Notes under the pieces: model-generated
What the model saw: only the letters and a program-made list of their open reading frames with translations
Database searches by the model: none
What the model was told of the DNA's origin: nothing
Shown here: positions 15,524 to 24,041 of the stretch, one piece after another
Layout of the letters: every line of letters begins with the position of its first letter
Position numbering within the stretch: position 1 is the stretch's first letter
Assembly: GCA_021774255.1 (NCBI GenBank)
Contig: JAJFJF010000007.1
Coordinates: 1-33,132 of the forward strand
Length of the DNA stretch: 33,132 bases
Direction of reading: 5' to 3'
DNA from: Gammaproteobacteria bacterium
Lineage (GTDB): Bacteria; Pseudomonadota; Gammaproteobacteria; JAJFJF01
Made by a program: the position numbers and the translations under genes

Positions 15524-15970
15524 ATGCAGACTATCCCGCTCGAAACCATCCAGAACGTCGACACCATCATCGAGGCGCTCAAGGAGGAGAAGAAGAAGCT
15601 TGAAACCGCTTCTCCCTTGCTCACGAAGAACAGCCTTGATAATGGTAAGACGGACTCACCCACTCTGGAGCGCAGATCCAAGGCCCAGCAAACGGTGCGC
15701 CTTTTGAAGGCAATCCTGCAGTTGTGCAAGAACGAGGAATACGCTTCCCGGGATCTCACTCATGAGCTCATCTCGCAGGGCCTTTACTCGCTCGAGGAAG
15801 GTTCGGAGGCGCACAGGCTCCTTACGGCTCTCCAGGCGGCACTGCCGACGCCTGCAACGCTTCTCGCGCCCTCGGAACCCGTCTGCCCCTCTATTGCAAT
15901 GAACACAACCAAAGGCACTTGGTTCAAGAAGTTGGGTACCCACTTCCTCAAGCGCGCCCCCGTGTTTTGA
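15524..15970 (+). CDS. Unknown small helical protein
   Basis: 148 residues, not recognised. The N-terminal half is helical (VDTIIEALKEEKKKLE, then RRSKAQQTVRLLKAILQLCKNEEYASRDLTHELISQG). A Pro/Ala-rich hinge (LPTPATLLAPSEP) leads to a basic C-terminus ending KKLGTHFLKRAPVF. No signal peptide or membrane segment. It has its own box 9 and a terminator module nearly the same as that of the preceding gene, though the two proteins are not evidently related. Looks like an independent transcription unit; effector-like by context only. Confidence 0.7.
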   Translation: MQTIPLETIQNVDTIIEALKEEKKKLETASPLLTKNSLDNGKTDSPTLERRSKAQQTVRLLKAILQLCKNEEYASRDLTHELISQGLYSLEEGSEAHRLLTALQAALPTPATLLAPSEPVCPSIAMNTTKGTWFKKLGTHFLKRAPVF

Positions 15971-16045
15971 AGCACCGCAATACCCAAAACTCTTTTTCTG
16001 TATTGATGGTTTGTACTTTTTCACAAACAAACTTTCAGGAAAAAC

Positions 16046-16176
16046 AAAACGTCTCACGACACCAAAAAAATCAAAAAAATCAAAAAAAAACCAAAATAAA
16101 AAAAACAAAAAAAACACCCCACACCACCCAAGTGTCTTCAAGGTAGGATATTTAGGTAGTGCTGGGGTGTTTTTTA
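16046..16176 (+). terminator. Shared 3' module with terminator, copy 2
   Basis: Same AAAACGTCTCACGACACC start and A/C-rich run as copy 1. Terminator stem ACACCCCA (16114-16121) with TGGGGTGT (16163-16170) and a T run. The C-to-T and A-to-G changes between copies largely preserve pairing. 16177-16373 is AT-rich without a gene. Confidence 0.82.
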
Positions 16177-16373
16177 AACTTAATATAAGGGTCAGGCATT
16201 TTTAATATATTAAAAAAACCTAACTGTCTGGGGCAACCAGAAAAAAAATATAAGTTATTTTTATAACTTGTTTTGTGGCTTTTTTTTAAAATTTCCTTTG
16301 AGAAGATCCTTGAAGAAAACAAATGATGTTCACTGCTGTCTTAAATCGTTCTTCTTTTTGGGAATGATAGAAA

Positions 16374-18995
16374 TCACTCCTCCTCCTGCGAGTGCAAGCC
16401 ACTCACCCCCTGGGTTCCCTTAAGCTTGGCACGGCAGTTGGGGAAAGGGCAACTACCTCGGAAACGGCATTGTTTGCAGAGAACCAAATGTCCCACATCC
16501 TTGTGCAGCACAGCAACTTCGATGGGTTGCTTGTGGCAAGATGCACAGAGCCCACCCGGCGTGGGAAAAGTCTCAAGACGCAGCGTCTTCGTAAACTTGT
16601 TGCGGCAAAACAAGCACACACACCGGGCACAGGTATCTGCTTGGTAAGCTCGGCCACGTCTGTAAGCATCCTGATGGGCCTTGTCCTGCCATTTGTGGTT
16701 CTCGGTCCAAGGGACATAACCTTTGGCACAACCTGAACAGACACAATGGCAGACCTCCCCCGTCGCTGAAATAAAAAGCGTGTCGGCTATACTATCAAGA
16801 CAGACGCTACACTCTTCAAGTGCAACTGCCTTCACCTCAAGACGGCGGGCGGGTCCAGCGCCATCTCCAGCAGCCGCTGCAGCTTCCACGGCAGCCGCGG
16901 TCTCCATTTGCTTTGCTTGCAAGCGTTTCACACGACGTCTTTCAAACGTAACGAAACGCTGAATACGCGTCTCGATCTCTTTTGGATTGGCAATGTTCCA
17001 GAGCTCAATCACGCCGTCCTTGTGGAGATATGCAAATCCACCGTGAGGCGAAAACGCACAAGGCGGGATCCAGGTATACTTTTCAACGTCGGTGTTTTCC
17101 AACATGCTGTCAATGGTGACTGGGTTGAAAAGCCCTTCTTGCATGTAAGCAAAAATCTCCTTATCACCCGTCGCTTTCAAGTTCGCTGCTGGGTTGCCCG
17201 TTTGATAGTGAAAGCGCAGCGGCGTCGGCACGAAGAACAAACCAGGCCCCGGGCAAATGGCGTTTACCCGTAACACGTTGTCCTCGCTACCTTGTTTTTG
17301 AAAGTAGACGTAGGAGCCGTACTTGAACATGTTCTGGTAGGCTTGTTCCACATCACTAAGCTGCCTCTGGCGAAACACTTGACCCTGCTCTTCTTCTGTC
17401 ACAACCACCTGGAATAACCAAGCAAAATGCGTTGCCTCTTCCGGGATACCCGCCGCCTTCCTAGCCTGTGCGCCCAAGGTCACCGGGTGTTGCCTGGACA
17501 TCATGTGCATGACCTGATCGTTTGCCTGAGAAAACAAAGTTTCTTTCGGGTAAAAGATGGCCATGTGCGAGCCAAGGTACAAATGCATCTCTCTGAAAAA
17601 ACGATCTGTGTCAACTTTTTCCGTCCCAAAGGGGCCGGGCTTGGGGTTGCGGCGTGTTTCCTTGTTGGGATAAAGCAACGTGAACAGGGCACGACCGATC
17701 ATGTTGATCGCGTTATGCTGCGCTTGTTCTTGGGAAATGCCGTCAGCCTCTTCGGCAAAAGCATCGATGATGGGGATGTTCATGAGCAGGGCCAGCATCT
17801 TCTGCGAAAACTGGATGTTGCCGTTGAGACGAACGATGACGATGGGCTTGCCCTCCAGACGCATCTGGGTGATCAGCGTATCGTAATCCATCTGTTTGCT
17901 GAGGTCGTGTACAACAATCACCAACGCTCGAGCATCAATAGTAGGAGGATGAGCTGGAACAATGCGATCCCAATGAACGATTTCATGGTCCACTTTTTCC
18001 GGACTGCTTGGCGTCCTGGTGCTCCGTTGCAGAAATTTCCCGAGACTCTTGCAAAAGTCCATGGATTCATACGTAGCGCCACCACTCCAAACCAGCACTT
18101 TAGGCGAGGGCCTTGCTGCGCTGCTTCTACCTGAGGAAGAGCTTGTACTTGTCGTCGTAGAACGGCTGGTGCCAGTTATCGAAGATCCAGAAACGTAGTT
18201 GCCGACCAAAGGCCGTGGCGGCATACTGTCATGACTGCCAGCAGATGACGGCCCAGGAAGGGGGTCATCGTCACTCACAAGCATCGGCACACTGAGGTGT
18301 ACGGGATCACGAAGGATGAACGAAAGAGACTCAGACTGGATCAGCTGAACACCTTGCGCCCTCATTTTCTCTTTCATTGTGTTAATCGTCTCCGGGGCCA
18401 CACCACGGCAACCGTCTTCAATCACCAAGACATTAGCACCGGGCCAATCAGCTTTGGCATCCAAGGCGCTATAGGCGACGCAGTAATCGAGCGCAAGACC
18501 GAGAACGAAAAAGTTAACACTGTCATCTCCAGGATGAATGCCTTTTCCCTTCAACACATCATAAATTCGAGTCTTCGTCTTGTGATCGTTTTCTTTGAAG
18601 ACAGAGTAAGAATCAATGTGTTGATTTCTCCCCTTTTGGACAATCTGGAAGCCAAATCCTTCGAGGGCCCTGAGTACATTCGGATGAAAGTCCGCACCAT
18701 GCGTCCCTTCAACACAATGAACCGGCCACATCATTTGATCGAACTTCTTCCCATCGGTACCTGTAAACGCCTTCATATTGAAGGGGGCACTTCCCGGGTT
18801 GTTCTCAGCAAAAGACATGTGGTCCTCCGGATGATAATCTTGACTCAGAATGATCTGATCAAAATGATATTTCTCCAGAACGCTTTGAAGGACAGGGATC
18901 ACTTTGTCTCCCTCGCTGACCTGCAAACTACCACCAGGCAAAAAATCATGCTGGATATCAATAATCAGAAGCACATTCTTGCGACTCGGCTCCAT
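16374..18995 (-). CDS. Nicotinamidase-like hydrolase fused to tandem RING-like zinc domains
   Basis: 873 residues from the ATG at 18995 (TAGGTA ribosome-binding site 8 bases before it); a GTG at 19058 would add 21 residues. Residues 6-225 are a PncA-type isochorismatase fold: LLIIDIQHDFLPGG (Asp13), QDYHPEDH (metal ligands Asp53, His55, His59), QKGRNQHIDSYSVF (Lys121) and LALDYCVAY (Cys172), so the Asp-Lys-Cys triad and metal site are intact. A Ser/Thr-rich linker follows (260-295), then an unrecognised alpha/beta middle (297-690), an Ala-rich helix (695-712), and a C-terminus with two Cys clusters: CSVC to CARCVCLFC (729-797), and LCASC...GHLVLCKQC...CPFPNCRAKL (816-857), which resembles IAP/MDM2-type RINGs. 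In the second, the Cys before GH is Val and the last Cys pair has spacing 4, so it is a variant RING. Ends SQEEE. Predicted to hydrolyse nicotinamide and perhaps act as a ubiquitin ligase in a host; the latter is inference. Confidence 0.85.
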   Translation of the reverse strand: MEPSRKNVLLIIDIQHDFLPGGSLQVSEGDKVIPVLQSVLEKYHFDQIILSQDYHPEDHMSFAENNPGSAPFNMKAFTGTDGKKFDQMMWPVHCVEGTHGADFHPNVLRALEGFGFQIVQKGRNQHIDSYSVFKENDHKTKTRIYDVLKGKGIHPGDDSVNFFVLGLALDYCVAYSALDAKADWPGANVLVIEDGCRGVAPETINTMKEKMRAQGVQLIQSESLSFILRDPVHLSVPMLVSDDDPLPGPSSAGSHDSMPPRPLVGNYVSGSSITGTSRSTTTSTSSSSGRSSAARPSPKVLVWSGGATYESMDFCKSLGKFLQRSTRTPSSPEKVDHEIVHWDRIVPAHPPTIDARALVIVVHDLSKQMDYDTLITQMRLEGKPIVIVRLNGNIQFSQKMLALLMNIPIIDAFAEEADGISQEQAQHNAINMIGRALFTLLYPNKETRRNPKPGPFGTEKVDTDRFFREMHLYLGSHMAIFYPKETLFSQANDQVMHMMSRQHPVTLGAQARKAAGIPEEATHFAWLFQVVVTEEEQGQVFRQRQLSDVEQAYQNMFKYGSYVYFQKQGSEDNVLRVNAICPGPGLFFVPTPLRFHYQTGNPAANLKATGDKEIFAYMQEGLFNPVTIDSMLENTDVEKYTWIPPCAFSPHGGFAYLHKDGVIELWNIANPKEIETRIQRFVTFERRRVKRLQAKQMETAAAVEAAAAAGDGAGPARRLEVKAVALEECSVCLDSIADTLFISATGEVCHCVCSGCAKGYVPWTENHKWQDKAHQDAYRRGRAYQADTCARCVCLFCRNKFTKTLRLETFPTPGGLCASCHKQPIEVAVLHKDVGHLVLCKQCRFRGSCPFPNCRAKLKGTQGVSGLHSQEEE

Positions 18996-19136
18996 ATTAC
19001 CTATTGTTGAATTAAGGAAACTGCTATTTTTTTCAAATAAATCAACACTACTATGCACAATTTATAAAAAAACCACACACTGCAGATACTTTTCAACACT
19101 CACCTTGTAATACTGACAAACAATCTTCTTTCTATA

Positions 19137-19162
19137 CATATAGCGTAACATTTGAATGTAAG
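19137..19162 (-). promoter_or_regulatory. Shared 26-base box 10, upstream of the nicotinamidase-RING gene
   Basis: Minus strand: CTTACAT, four bases, ATGTTAC, one base, CTATATG. It lies 79 bases before the possible GTG start and 142 before the preferred ATG, so a longer 5' leader is implied if the ATG is used. Confidence 0.78.
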
Positions 19163-19340
19163 TTTTACTTTTTTTATATTATTTTTACAATTATCTTGCA
19201 TTTCATCCCAAAAGTTATTCTAAGCTAAAGTTAAATAACATTTTTTCATTAAAGAAATCTGCCAGTTCATTACACTTTAATTAAGCAATCTAGCATTAAG
19301 CGATCTAGGAAATACCCTATGAATGTCTATTAATTGTGAT

Positions 19341-19366
19341 CTTACCCGTGACTGTTACTCCATATT
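19341..19366 (+). promoter_or_regulatory. Shared 26-base box 11
   Basis: CTTACCC, four bases, CTGTTAC, one base, CCATATT. Two mismatches in the conserved heptamers, but the correct 26-base frame and orientation. It lies within the extended open frame from 19323 and so argues that translation starts downstream, at 19422 (55 bases after the box). Confidence 0.65.
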
Positions 19367-19421
19367 TCAAGACAAACGATTTTATACAAATCTCGTTATA
19401 ACTCATTTTGAGAAACAAAAA

Positions 19422-20681
19422 ATGACAGGCGTTCCCCCCTCCACTTACAACCCCTATGCACTGCAAGCGCGTTTGATTGAAATGGCAGCTCAACTCGACG
19501 CCCCACCTTGCGACCTTGCGGCGACACTTCTGACACTCTTTAATGAGACCTTCGTAAGCAAACCATTCTCTATCGTACCCTCCGATGAGCAGTGGTTGCT
19601 GCTGAAACAATACTGCCTTGCGCTGGTAATCTGTGCAACAACACAACCCAGCGACTCGACAACAGAAGGCCAGCCTCCTGAAGAGCAACATCGCGCTCGG
19701 ATCAACCAGCTTGCAAAACCAACTCTGCTGCAGCACCTGTTTGCCATGTTGGGAGAAGAGGGTCCGCAGATAGTGATATCTGCATGCCACCTTATCCAGA
19801 TAAAACGGCCCGCCGACAAATGGTCATGGCTGTTGCTTGCTAAAATGTCCATGAACCTCCCCCCCGCACATGGACCGCTACCCGAACCTCCCCCTGCACC
19901 AAACAAACAAGACTCTTTGCTTTCACAGCTTGCTGCACTACACACACAATGGGAAACATCCCTCGGCCGCGTGACGCTTGCGTTCAGAACCCACATGCTA
20001 GCAGCGGTCGCTGCGCTGGTGGATCAATTCGCAGTTGAAGCACGTGCGCATGCTATCTACTTCACAGGGCCTCGCGCGAGCGACATCGCCACCCTGCCTC
20101 TGCTCGAGCAAGCTGCACAGTTCATCAAAAGCTGCAAAGCGCTTGTTACCAAGATCACAAGCAGCCAGGCAAAAAAAATCGCTGGTGGAATAGCGGCAAG
20201 CATCCAGCATTTCTTGCCGACACTGGCGCTCACTCTGCACAGCGCCCCTGAGAAAGGTAAGACCATGCAGCGAAAATGGATTCTAGAAATTGAGGGCGCA
20301 TTGTTAACACTCCAGACATGTTCAACACAGAAAGACGAAGATGCCGTGCTTCAGGAGATGAAAAAAGCGATCGCGCTGATTTTGCCAACCGTTACCCCCA
20401 ACAATCGAGCATTCTTTGACCGAGTGAAGGCGCTTCATGAAGAGCACTTCCTGTTCTACCGCCAGCGATACGGTGACAAAAACCAGCGCAACTCTGTACG
20501 GCCCACATACTATCTTCTGCGCAACGAAGCTTTCCTGGAACGCCAGCGCGCAGCATCTGCCGTAAACAAACCACTTACCGCTGTGAAAGCGGTCGCCGCT
20601 GCCTCGCCACGCTTGTGTGCGAAAATGCTGCGGCCGCTGGTGTCTGTGCCAAACCCGCAACAGCACGCTTCGGATGAATAG
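19422..20681 (+). CDS. Unknown 419-residue helical protein
   Basis: Not recognised. Start ATG 19422 (MTGVPPSTYNPY) chosen because box 11 sits just upstream. Mostly alpha-helical and soluble, with no signal peptide. It has a Pro-rich interruption (NLPPAHGPLPEPPPAPNKQD, about residues 145-165) that splits it into an N-terminal domain (ALQARLIEMAAQL...) and a longer C-terminal helical domain (HTQWETSLGRVTLAFRTHML to about 385). The tail is LVSVPNPQQHASDE. Divergent from the nicotinamidase-RING gene, with boxes 10 and 11 back to back in the intergenic region. A host-directed role is plausible only by shared control. Confidence 0.72.
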   Translation: MTGVPPSTYNPYALQARLIEMAAQLDAPPCDLAATLLTLFNETFVSKPFSIVPSDEQWLLLKQYCLALVICATTQPSDSTTEGQPPEEQHRARINQLAKPTLLQHLFAMLGEEGPQIVISACHLIQIKRPADKWSWLLLAKMSMNLPPAHGPLPEPPPAPNKQDSLLSQLAALHTQWETSLGRVTLAFRTHMLAAVAALVDQFAVEARAHAIYFTGPRASDIATLPLLEQAAQFIKSCKALVTKITSSQAKKIAGGIAASIQHFLPTLALTLHSAPEKGKTMQRKWILEIEGALLTLQTCSTQKDEDAVLQEMKKAIALILPTVTPNNRAFFDRVKALHEEHFLFYRQRYGDKNQRNSVRPTYYLLRNEAFLERQRAASAVNKPLTAVKAVAAASPRLCAKMLRPLVSVPNPQQHASDE

Positions 20682-20764
20682 AATACCGCTCACAACTTGT
20701 ACAGTACGCAAAAAAAAAGCCTAAAATTAAGCAATCTAAATAACTAAATGGGGGTCAAATGAAG

Positions 20765-20824
20765 GGGGTCAGGTGCATTGTTTAACGATCAAAGCGTTGG
20801 ATGTTAAACAATAAACCTGATCCC
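20765..20824. repeat. Hairpin repeat abutting the recJ stop
   Basis: Arms of 22 bases (20765-20786 and 20803-20824) with three mismatches; the cores are CAGGT...ATTGTTTAAC and GTTAAACAAT...ACCTG. The element ends within the recJ stop codon. GGGGTCAGG-type half copies occur at 15298 and 16189. Could end recJ transcription or be a REP-type repeat. Confidence 0.7.
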
Positions 20825-22566
20825 TAACGGATCTCTAAATGCTCAATCATAAATTGCACCTGGCGGCGCCCACGATATTCGTTCACATCTAAACGATACG
20901 CGGCGTGGATTTTCTGTGCAGCATTGTTTGGCCATTGCTTAGGATCAATATTAAACGCGATGGCATCAATGGGCATGCCGCCTTCGTCTATCGCAAGCGA
21001 CAATTTTAAATGTTTTTCACCCACGATGCGCTGCGACAGCACCCAAAATTCACCGTCAAACGTTGGCTCAGGAAAGGCTTGCCCCCAGGGCCCCGCATCA
21101 CGCAACATTTCAGCAAACGGCAATGACACATCACTTGCTTGTAAACTGCCATCGCTCATGATTTCACCGCGCAAATCAGCCGGGCTTAAGTGACGACACA
21201 CTTCTTCATCAAAGGCTTTTTGAAAATCAGCAAAGCGATCGCGCGCCAAACTTAAACCTGCCGCCATAGCATGGCCACCAAATTTTTGGATCAAACCAGG
21301 ATGACGCGTGGCAACCGCATCTAAGGCATCACGAATATGCAGCCCTTTAACAGAACGTGCAGAACCTTTTAATTCATTTTCGTTGACTTTGGCAAACGCA
21401 ATCACCGGGCGATGCAACTTGTCTTTGATACGTGACGCCACAATACCTACTACACCTTGGTGCCAATCGGCTTGATATAAACACAAGCCCGTGGGTAAAT
21501 TTTCGCTCAAAGATAACGCCTCTAATGCTTTGAGCGCTTGCGCTTGCATATTACCTTCGATACTGCGTCGCTCTTTATTTAAAGCATCAAGCTGCTGCGC
21601 CAGGGTAAGCGCCGCTTCCGCGTCGTCGCTGAGCAAACACGCAATGCCGACTCGCATATCTTCCAAGCGCCCCGCTGCATTTAAACGCGGGCCGACTGCA
21701 AACCCTAAATCAGAGGCAACCAAACGTTGCGGCAAACGATTGGCGATCTGCAATAAGGCTTGAATACCGGTACAACATTTTCGTGCACGAATACGTTGTA
21801 AACCTTGATGCACTAAAATACGGTTATTGCTATCCAAGGGTACCACGTCGGCGACGGTACCCAACGCCACCAAATCTAGCCACTTGCCCATATTGGGCAC
21901 AGGAATATTTTTGGCTTCAAACCAACCGTGTTGTCGCAAATGCGCGCGCAGTGCCAACATCACGTAAAAAATCACCCCCACACCGGCAAGATTTTTACTG
22001 GGGAAATTGCAGCCGGGTTGGTTTGGATTAATGATCGCATCGGCGTCGGGTAACTCGCTGCCCGCCAAATGGTGATCGGTAATTAATACCCGCATGCCTA
22101 AGGCTTTTGCAGCAGCGACCCCGTCAATACTGGCAATACCGTTATCAACCGTGATCAATAAATCAGGCTGGTAATCGCGTGCCACTTCGACAATTTCGGG
22201 CGTTAAACCATAACCAAACTCAAAGCGGTTCGGCACTAAATAATCAACATGCTGTGCTCCCATTGCCGTGAGGGCACGCATGGCTAATGCGCTGCTGGTC
22301 GCGCCATCGGCATCATAATCGCCGATAATTAAAATACGTTGATCTTTTGCGAGGGCTTCACTTAAACAGCTCACCGCATCTTGAATGCCTTTTAACTGCT
22401 CAAAAGAATGCAAGTGTGCTAATGAGCGACTCAGCTGCGCACTGTTCTCAAGGCCTCTGGCTTGATAAATCTGCTGTAATATTGGGGGAAGTTCAGAAAA
22501 AGCATCTGTACTTTTTGCTTTATTTATTTCTGACGTTGCCTCACGCCGCTTAATCACAATAGCCAT
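20824..22566 (-). CDS. recJ: Single-stranded-DNA-specific exonuclease RecJ
   Basis: 5'-3' exonuclease acting on single-stranded DNA in recombination (RecF pathway), mismatch and base excision repair. 580 residues, normal. DHH-family motifs: IGDYDADGATS (Asp83, Asp85), TVDNG (Asp141), TDHH (Asp164-His165-His166), GPRLNAAGR, and the DHHA1 part with KFGGHAMAAGLSL. The ATG directly follows the prpD stop (TAG-ATG, no gap), so it is very likely cotranscribed with prpBCD, an unusual partnership. Confidence 0.96.
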   Translation of the reverse strand: MAIVIKRREATSEINKAKSTDAFSELPPILQQIYQARGLENSAQLSRSLAHLHSFEQLKGIQDAVSCLSEALAKDQRILIIGDYDADGATSSALAMRALTAMGAQHVDYLVPNRFEFGYGLTPEIVEVARDYQPDLLITVDNGIASIDGVAAAKALGMRVLITDHHLAGSELPDADAIINPNQPGCNFPSKNLAGVGVIFYVMLALRAHLRQHGWFEAKNIPVPNMGKWLDLVALGTVADVVPLDSNNRILVHQGLQRIRARKCCTGIQALLQIANRLPQRLVASDLGFAVGPRLNAAGRLEDMRVGIACLLSDDAEAALTLAQQLDALNKERRSIEGNMQAQALKALEALSLSENLPTGLCLYQADWHQGVVGIVASRIKDKLHRPVIAFAKVNENELKGSARSVKGLHIRDALDAVATRHPGLIQKFGGHAMAAGLSLARDRFADFQKAFDEEVCRHLSPADLRGEIMSDGSLQASDVSLPFAEMLRDAGPWGQAFPEPTFDGEFWVLSQRIVGEKHLKLSLAIDEGGMPIDAIAFNIDPKQWPNNAAQKIHAAYRLDVNEYRGRRQVQFMIEHLEIR

Positions 22567-24024
22567 CTAAATTACCAACATCTCCATAAATTCATTCACT
22601 GTTTTATGATCCAGTGCCACCGGATCGTCAAACAAACTACGCACGGCGGTTGCGCGCGCTTCTGGCAAGCGTGTGCTGATATTGTGCTTAAATTTTGCTT
22701 CCAACAACGGCAAGCCTTCGTCACGACGACGATGATGCCCTAAGGGATAATCAATCTGCACTTTTTCAGTATGGCTGCCATCTTCAAAAAAGACTTGCAC
22801 AGCATTGGGGATCGCCCGTTTGTCAGGATCCAAATAATCTTGGCTAAATTGCGGATCTTCGACCACCTGCATTTTCTCGCGTAACGCGTCGATACGGGTG
22901 TCACTCGCCACACTGTCTTCATAATGTTGCGCGGTCAGCTCACCAAACAGCAGCGCCACGGCCACCATGTATTGTAAACAATGATCTCTGTCAGCAGGAT
23001 TATGCAAGGGCCCCGTTTTTCTGATAATACGCACAGCAGGCGATTGCGTGGTTAATACGATTTTTTCAATCTGGTTTAATTTGGGATTGATCTCAGGATG
23101 TAATGTGAGCGCCGCTTCGACAGCAGTCTGCGCATGAAACTCAGCCGGGTAGGCAATTTTAAATAAAATATTGTCCATCACGTAAGTACCAAAAGGCTGA
23201 GAGACTTTTAATGGCTTGCCACCAAATAACACATCACAAAATCCCCAGGTTTTAGCGCTTAATGCACTGGGGTAACCCATCTCGCCTCGCTGCGCCATCC
23301 AAGCAAGCTCCACACCGCGGCGCGTGGCATCCCCCGCCGCCCACGATTTACGCGTACCCGTGTTAGGTGCATGCCGGTAAGTACGCAAGCTTTGCCCATC
23401 GACCCACGCAAGCGATAAGGCATTGATGATTTGCGCACGCGTGCTGCCTAATAAACCAGACACCACCGCCGTGCTGGCGACTTTTACCAACACCACATGA
23501 TCTAACCCGACTTGATTAAAACTATTTTCTAACGCCAACACGCCTTGGATCTCATAGGCTTTGATCATGGCCATCAAAATATCATGCACGGTCAGTGGCG
23601 CTTTACCGTGTGCGATATTTTGCGCACTGACATAATCTGTCACTGACAAAATCGCCCCCAAGTTATCAGAAGGGTGGCCCCACTCTGCGGCTAACCAGGT
23701 GTCGTTATAGTCTAGCCATCGAATGAGTGCACCGTTATCAAACGCCGCTTTCATGGGATCAAGATGATAGTCTGTGCCAAGCACGCGCGCGCCGACAGGC
23801 ACGTGTGTACCAGGCACCAACGGGCCTAATAATTTACAGCACTCAGGAAAACCCAACGCCAACATCGCACACCCTATGCTATCCATTAAGGCGTAACGCG
23901 CGGTGCTCAGGGTCTCTTTTTTATTCACCTCACCGTAGAGCACGTAATCTGCAATATCTTCTAATAATGCGTCAGGTTTAGGCTGCATATTTTCATCGGC
24001 GATGGATTTGTTTTTTTGTGTCAT
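22567..24024 (-). CDS. prpD: 2-Methylcitrate dehydratase
   Basis: Dehydrates 2-methylcitrate in the methylcitrate cycle, which breaks down propionyl-CoA to pyruvate and succinate. 485 residues, matching PrpD (MmgE/PrpD family). Visible: DSIGCAMLAL, the WLDYNDTWLAAEWGHPSDNLGAIL substrate-site region, and RKSWAAGDATRRGVELAWMA. Third gene of prpB-prpC-prpD, 17 bases after prpC; recJ follows immediately. Confidence 0.96.
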   Translation of the reverse strand: MTQKNKSIADENMQPKPDALLEDIADYVLYGEVNKKETLSTARYALMDSIGCAMLALGFPECCKLLGPLVPGTHVPVGARVLGTDYHLDPMKAAFDNGALIRWLDYNDTWLAAEWGHPSDNLGAILSVTDYVSAQNIAHGKAPLTVHDILMAMIKAYEIQGVLALENSFNQVGLDHVVLVKVASTAVVSGLLGSTRAQIINALSLAWVDGQSLRTYRHAPNTGTRKSWAAGDATRRGVELAWMAQRGEMGYPSALSAKTWGFCDVLFGGKPLKVSQPFGTYVMDNILFKIAYPAEFHAQTAVEAALTLHPEINPKLNQIEKIVLTTQSPAVRIIRKTGPLHNPADRDHCLQYMVAVALLFGELTAQHYEDSVASDTRIDALREKMQVVEDPQFSQDYLDPDKRAIPNAVQVFFEDGSHTEKVQIDYPLGHHRRRDEGLPLLEAKFKHNISTRLPEARATAVRSLFDDPVALDHKTVNEFMEMLVI

Positions 24025-24041
24025 GATGTTATTCGCTCTGT

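Noticed and set aside
15656..16141. Minus-strand frame across 15656-16141
   Set aside because: Its first part is a Phe-rich translation of the A-rich terminator module, and the rest lies opposite the 15524 gene.
17427..19010. Plus-strand frames of 235 and 237 residues opposite the nicotinamidase-RING gene
   Set aside because: The minus strand has clear PncA and RING motifs through the same bases; the plus frames show no domain.
19323..19421. N-terminal extension of the 19422 gene
   Set aside because: The extension would place the promoter box inside the coding region; the first ATG after the box is preferred.
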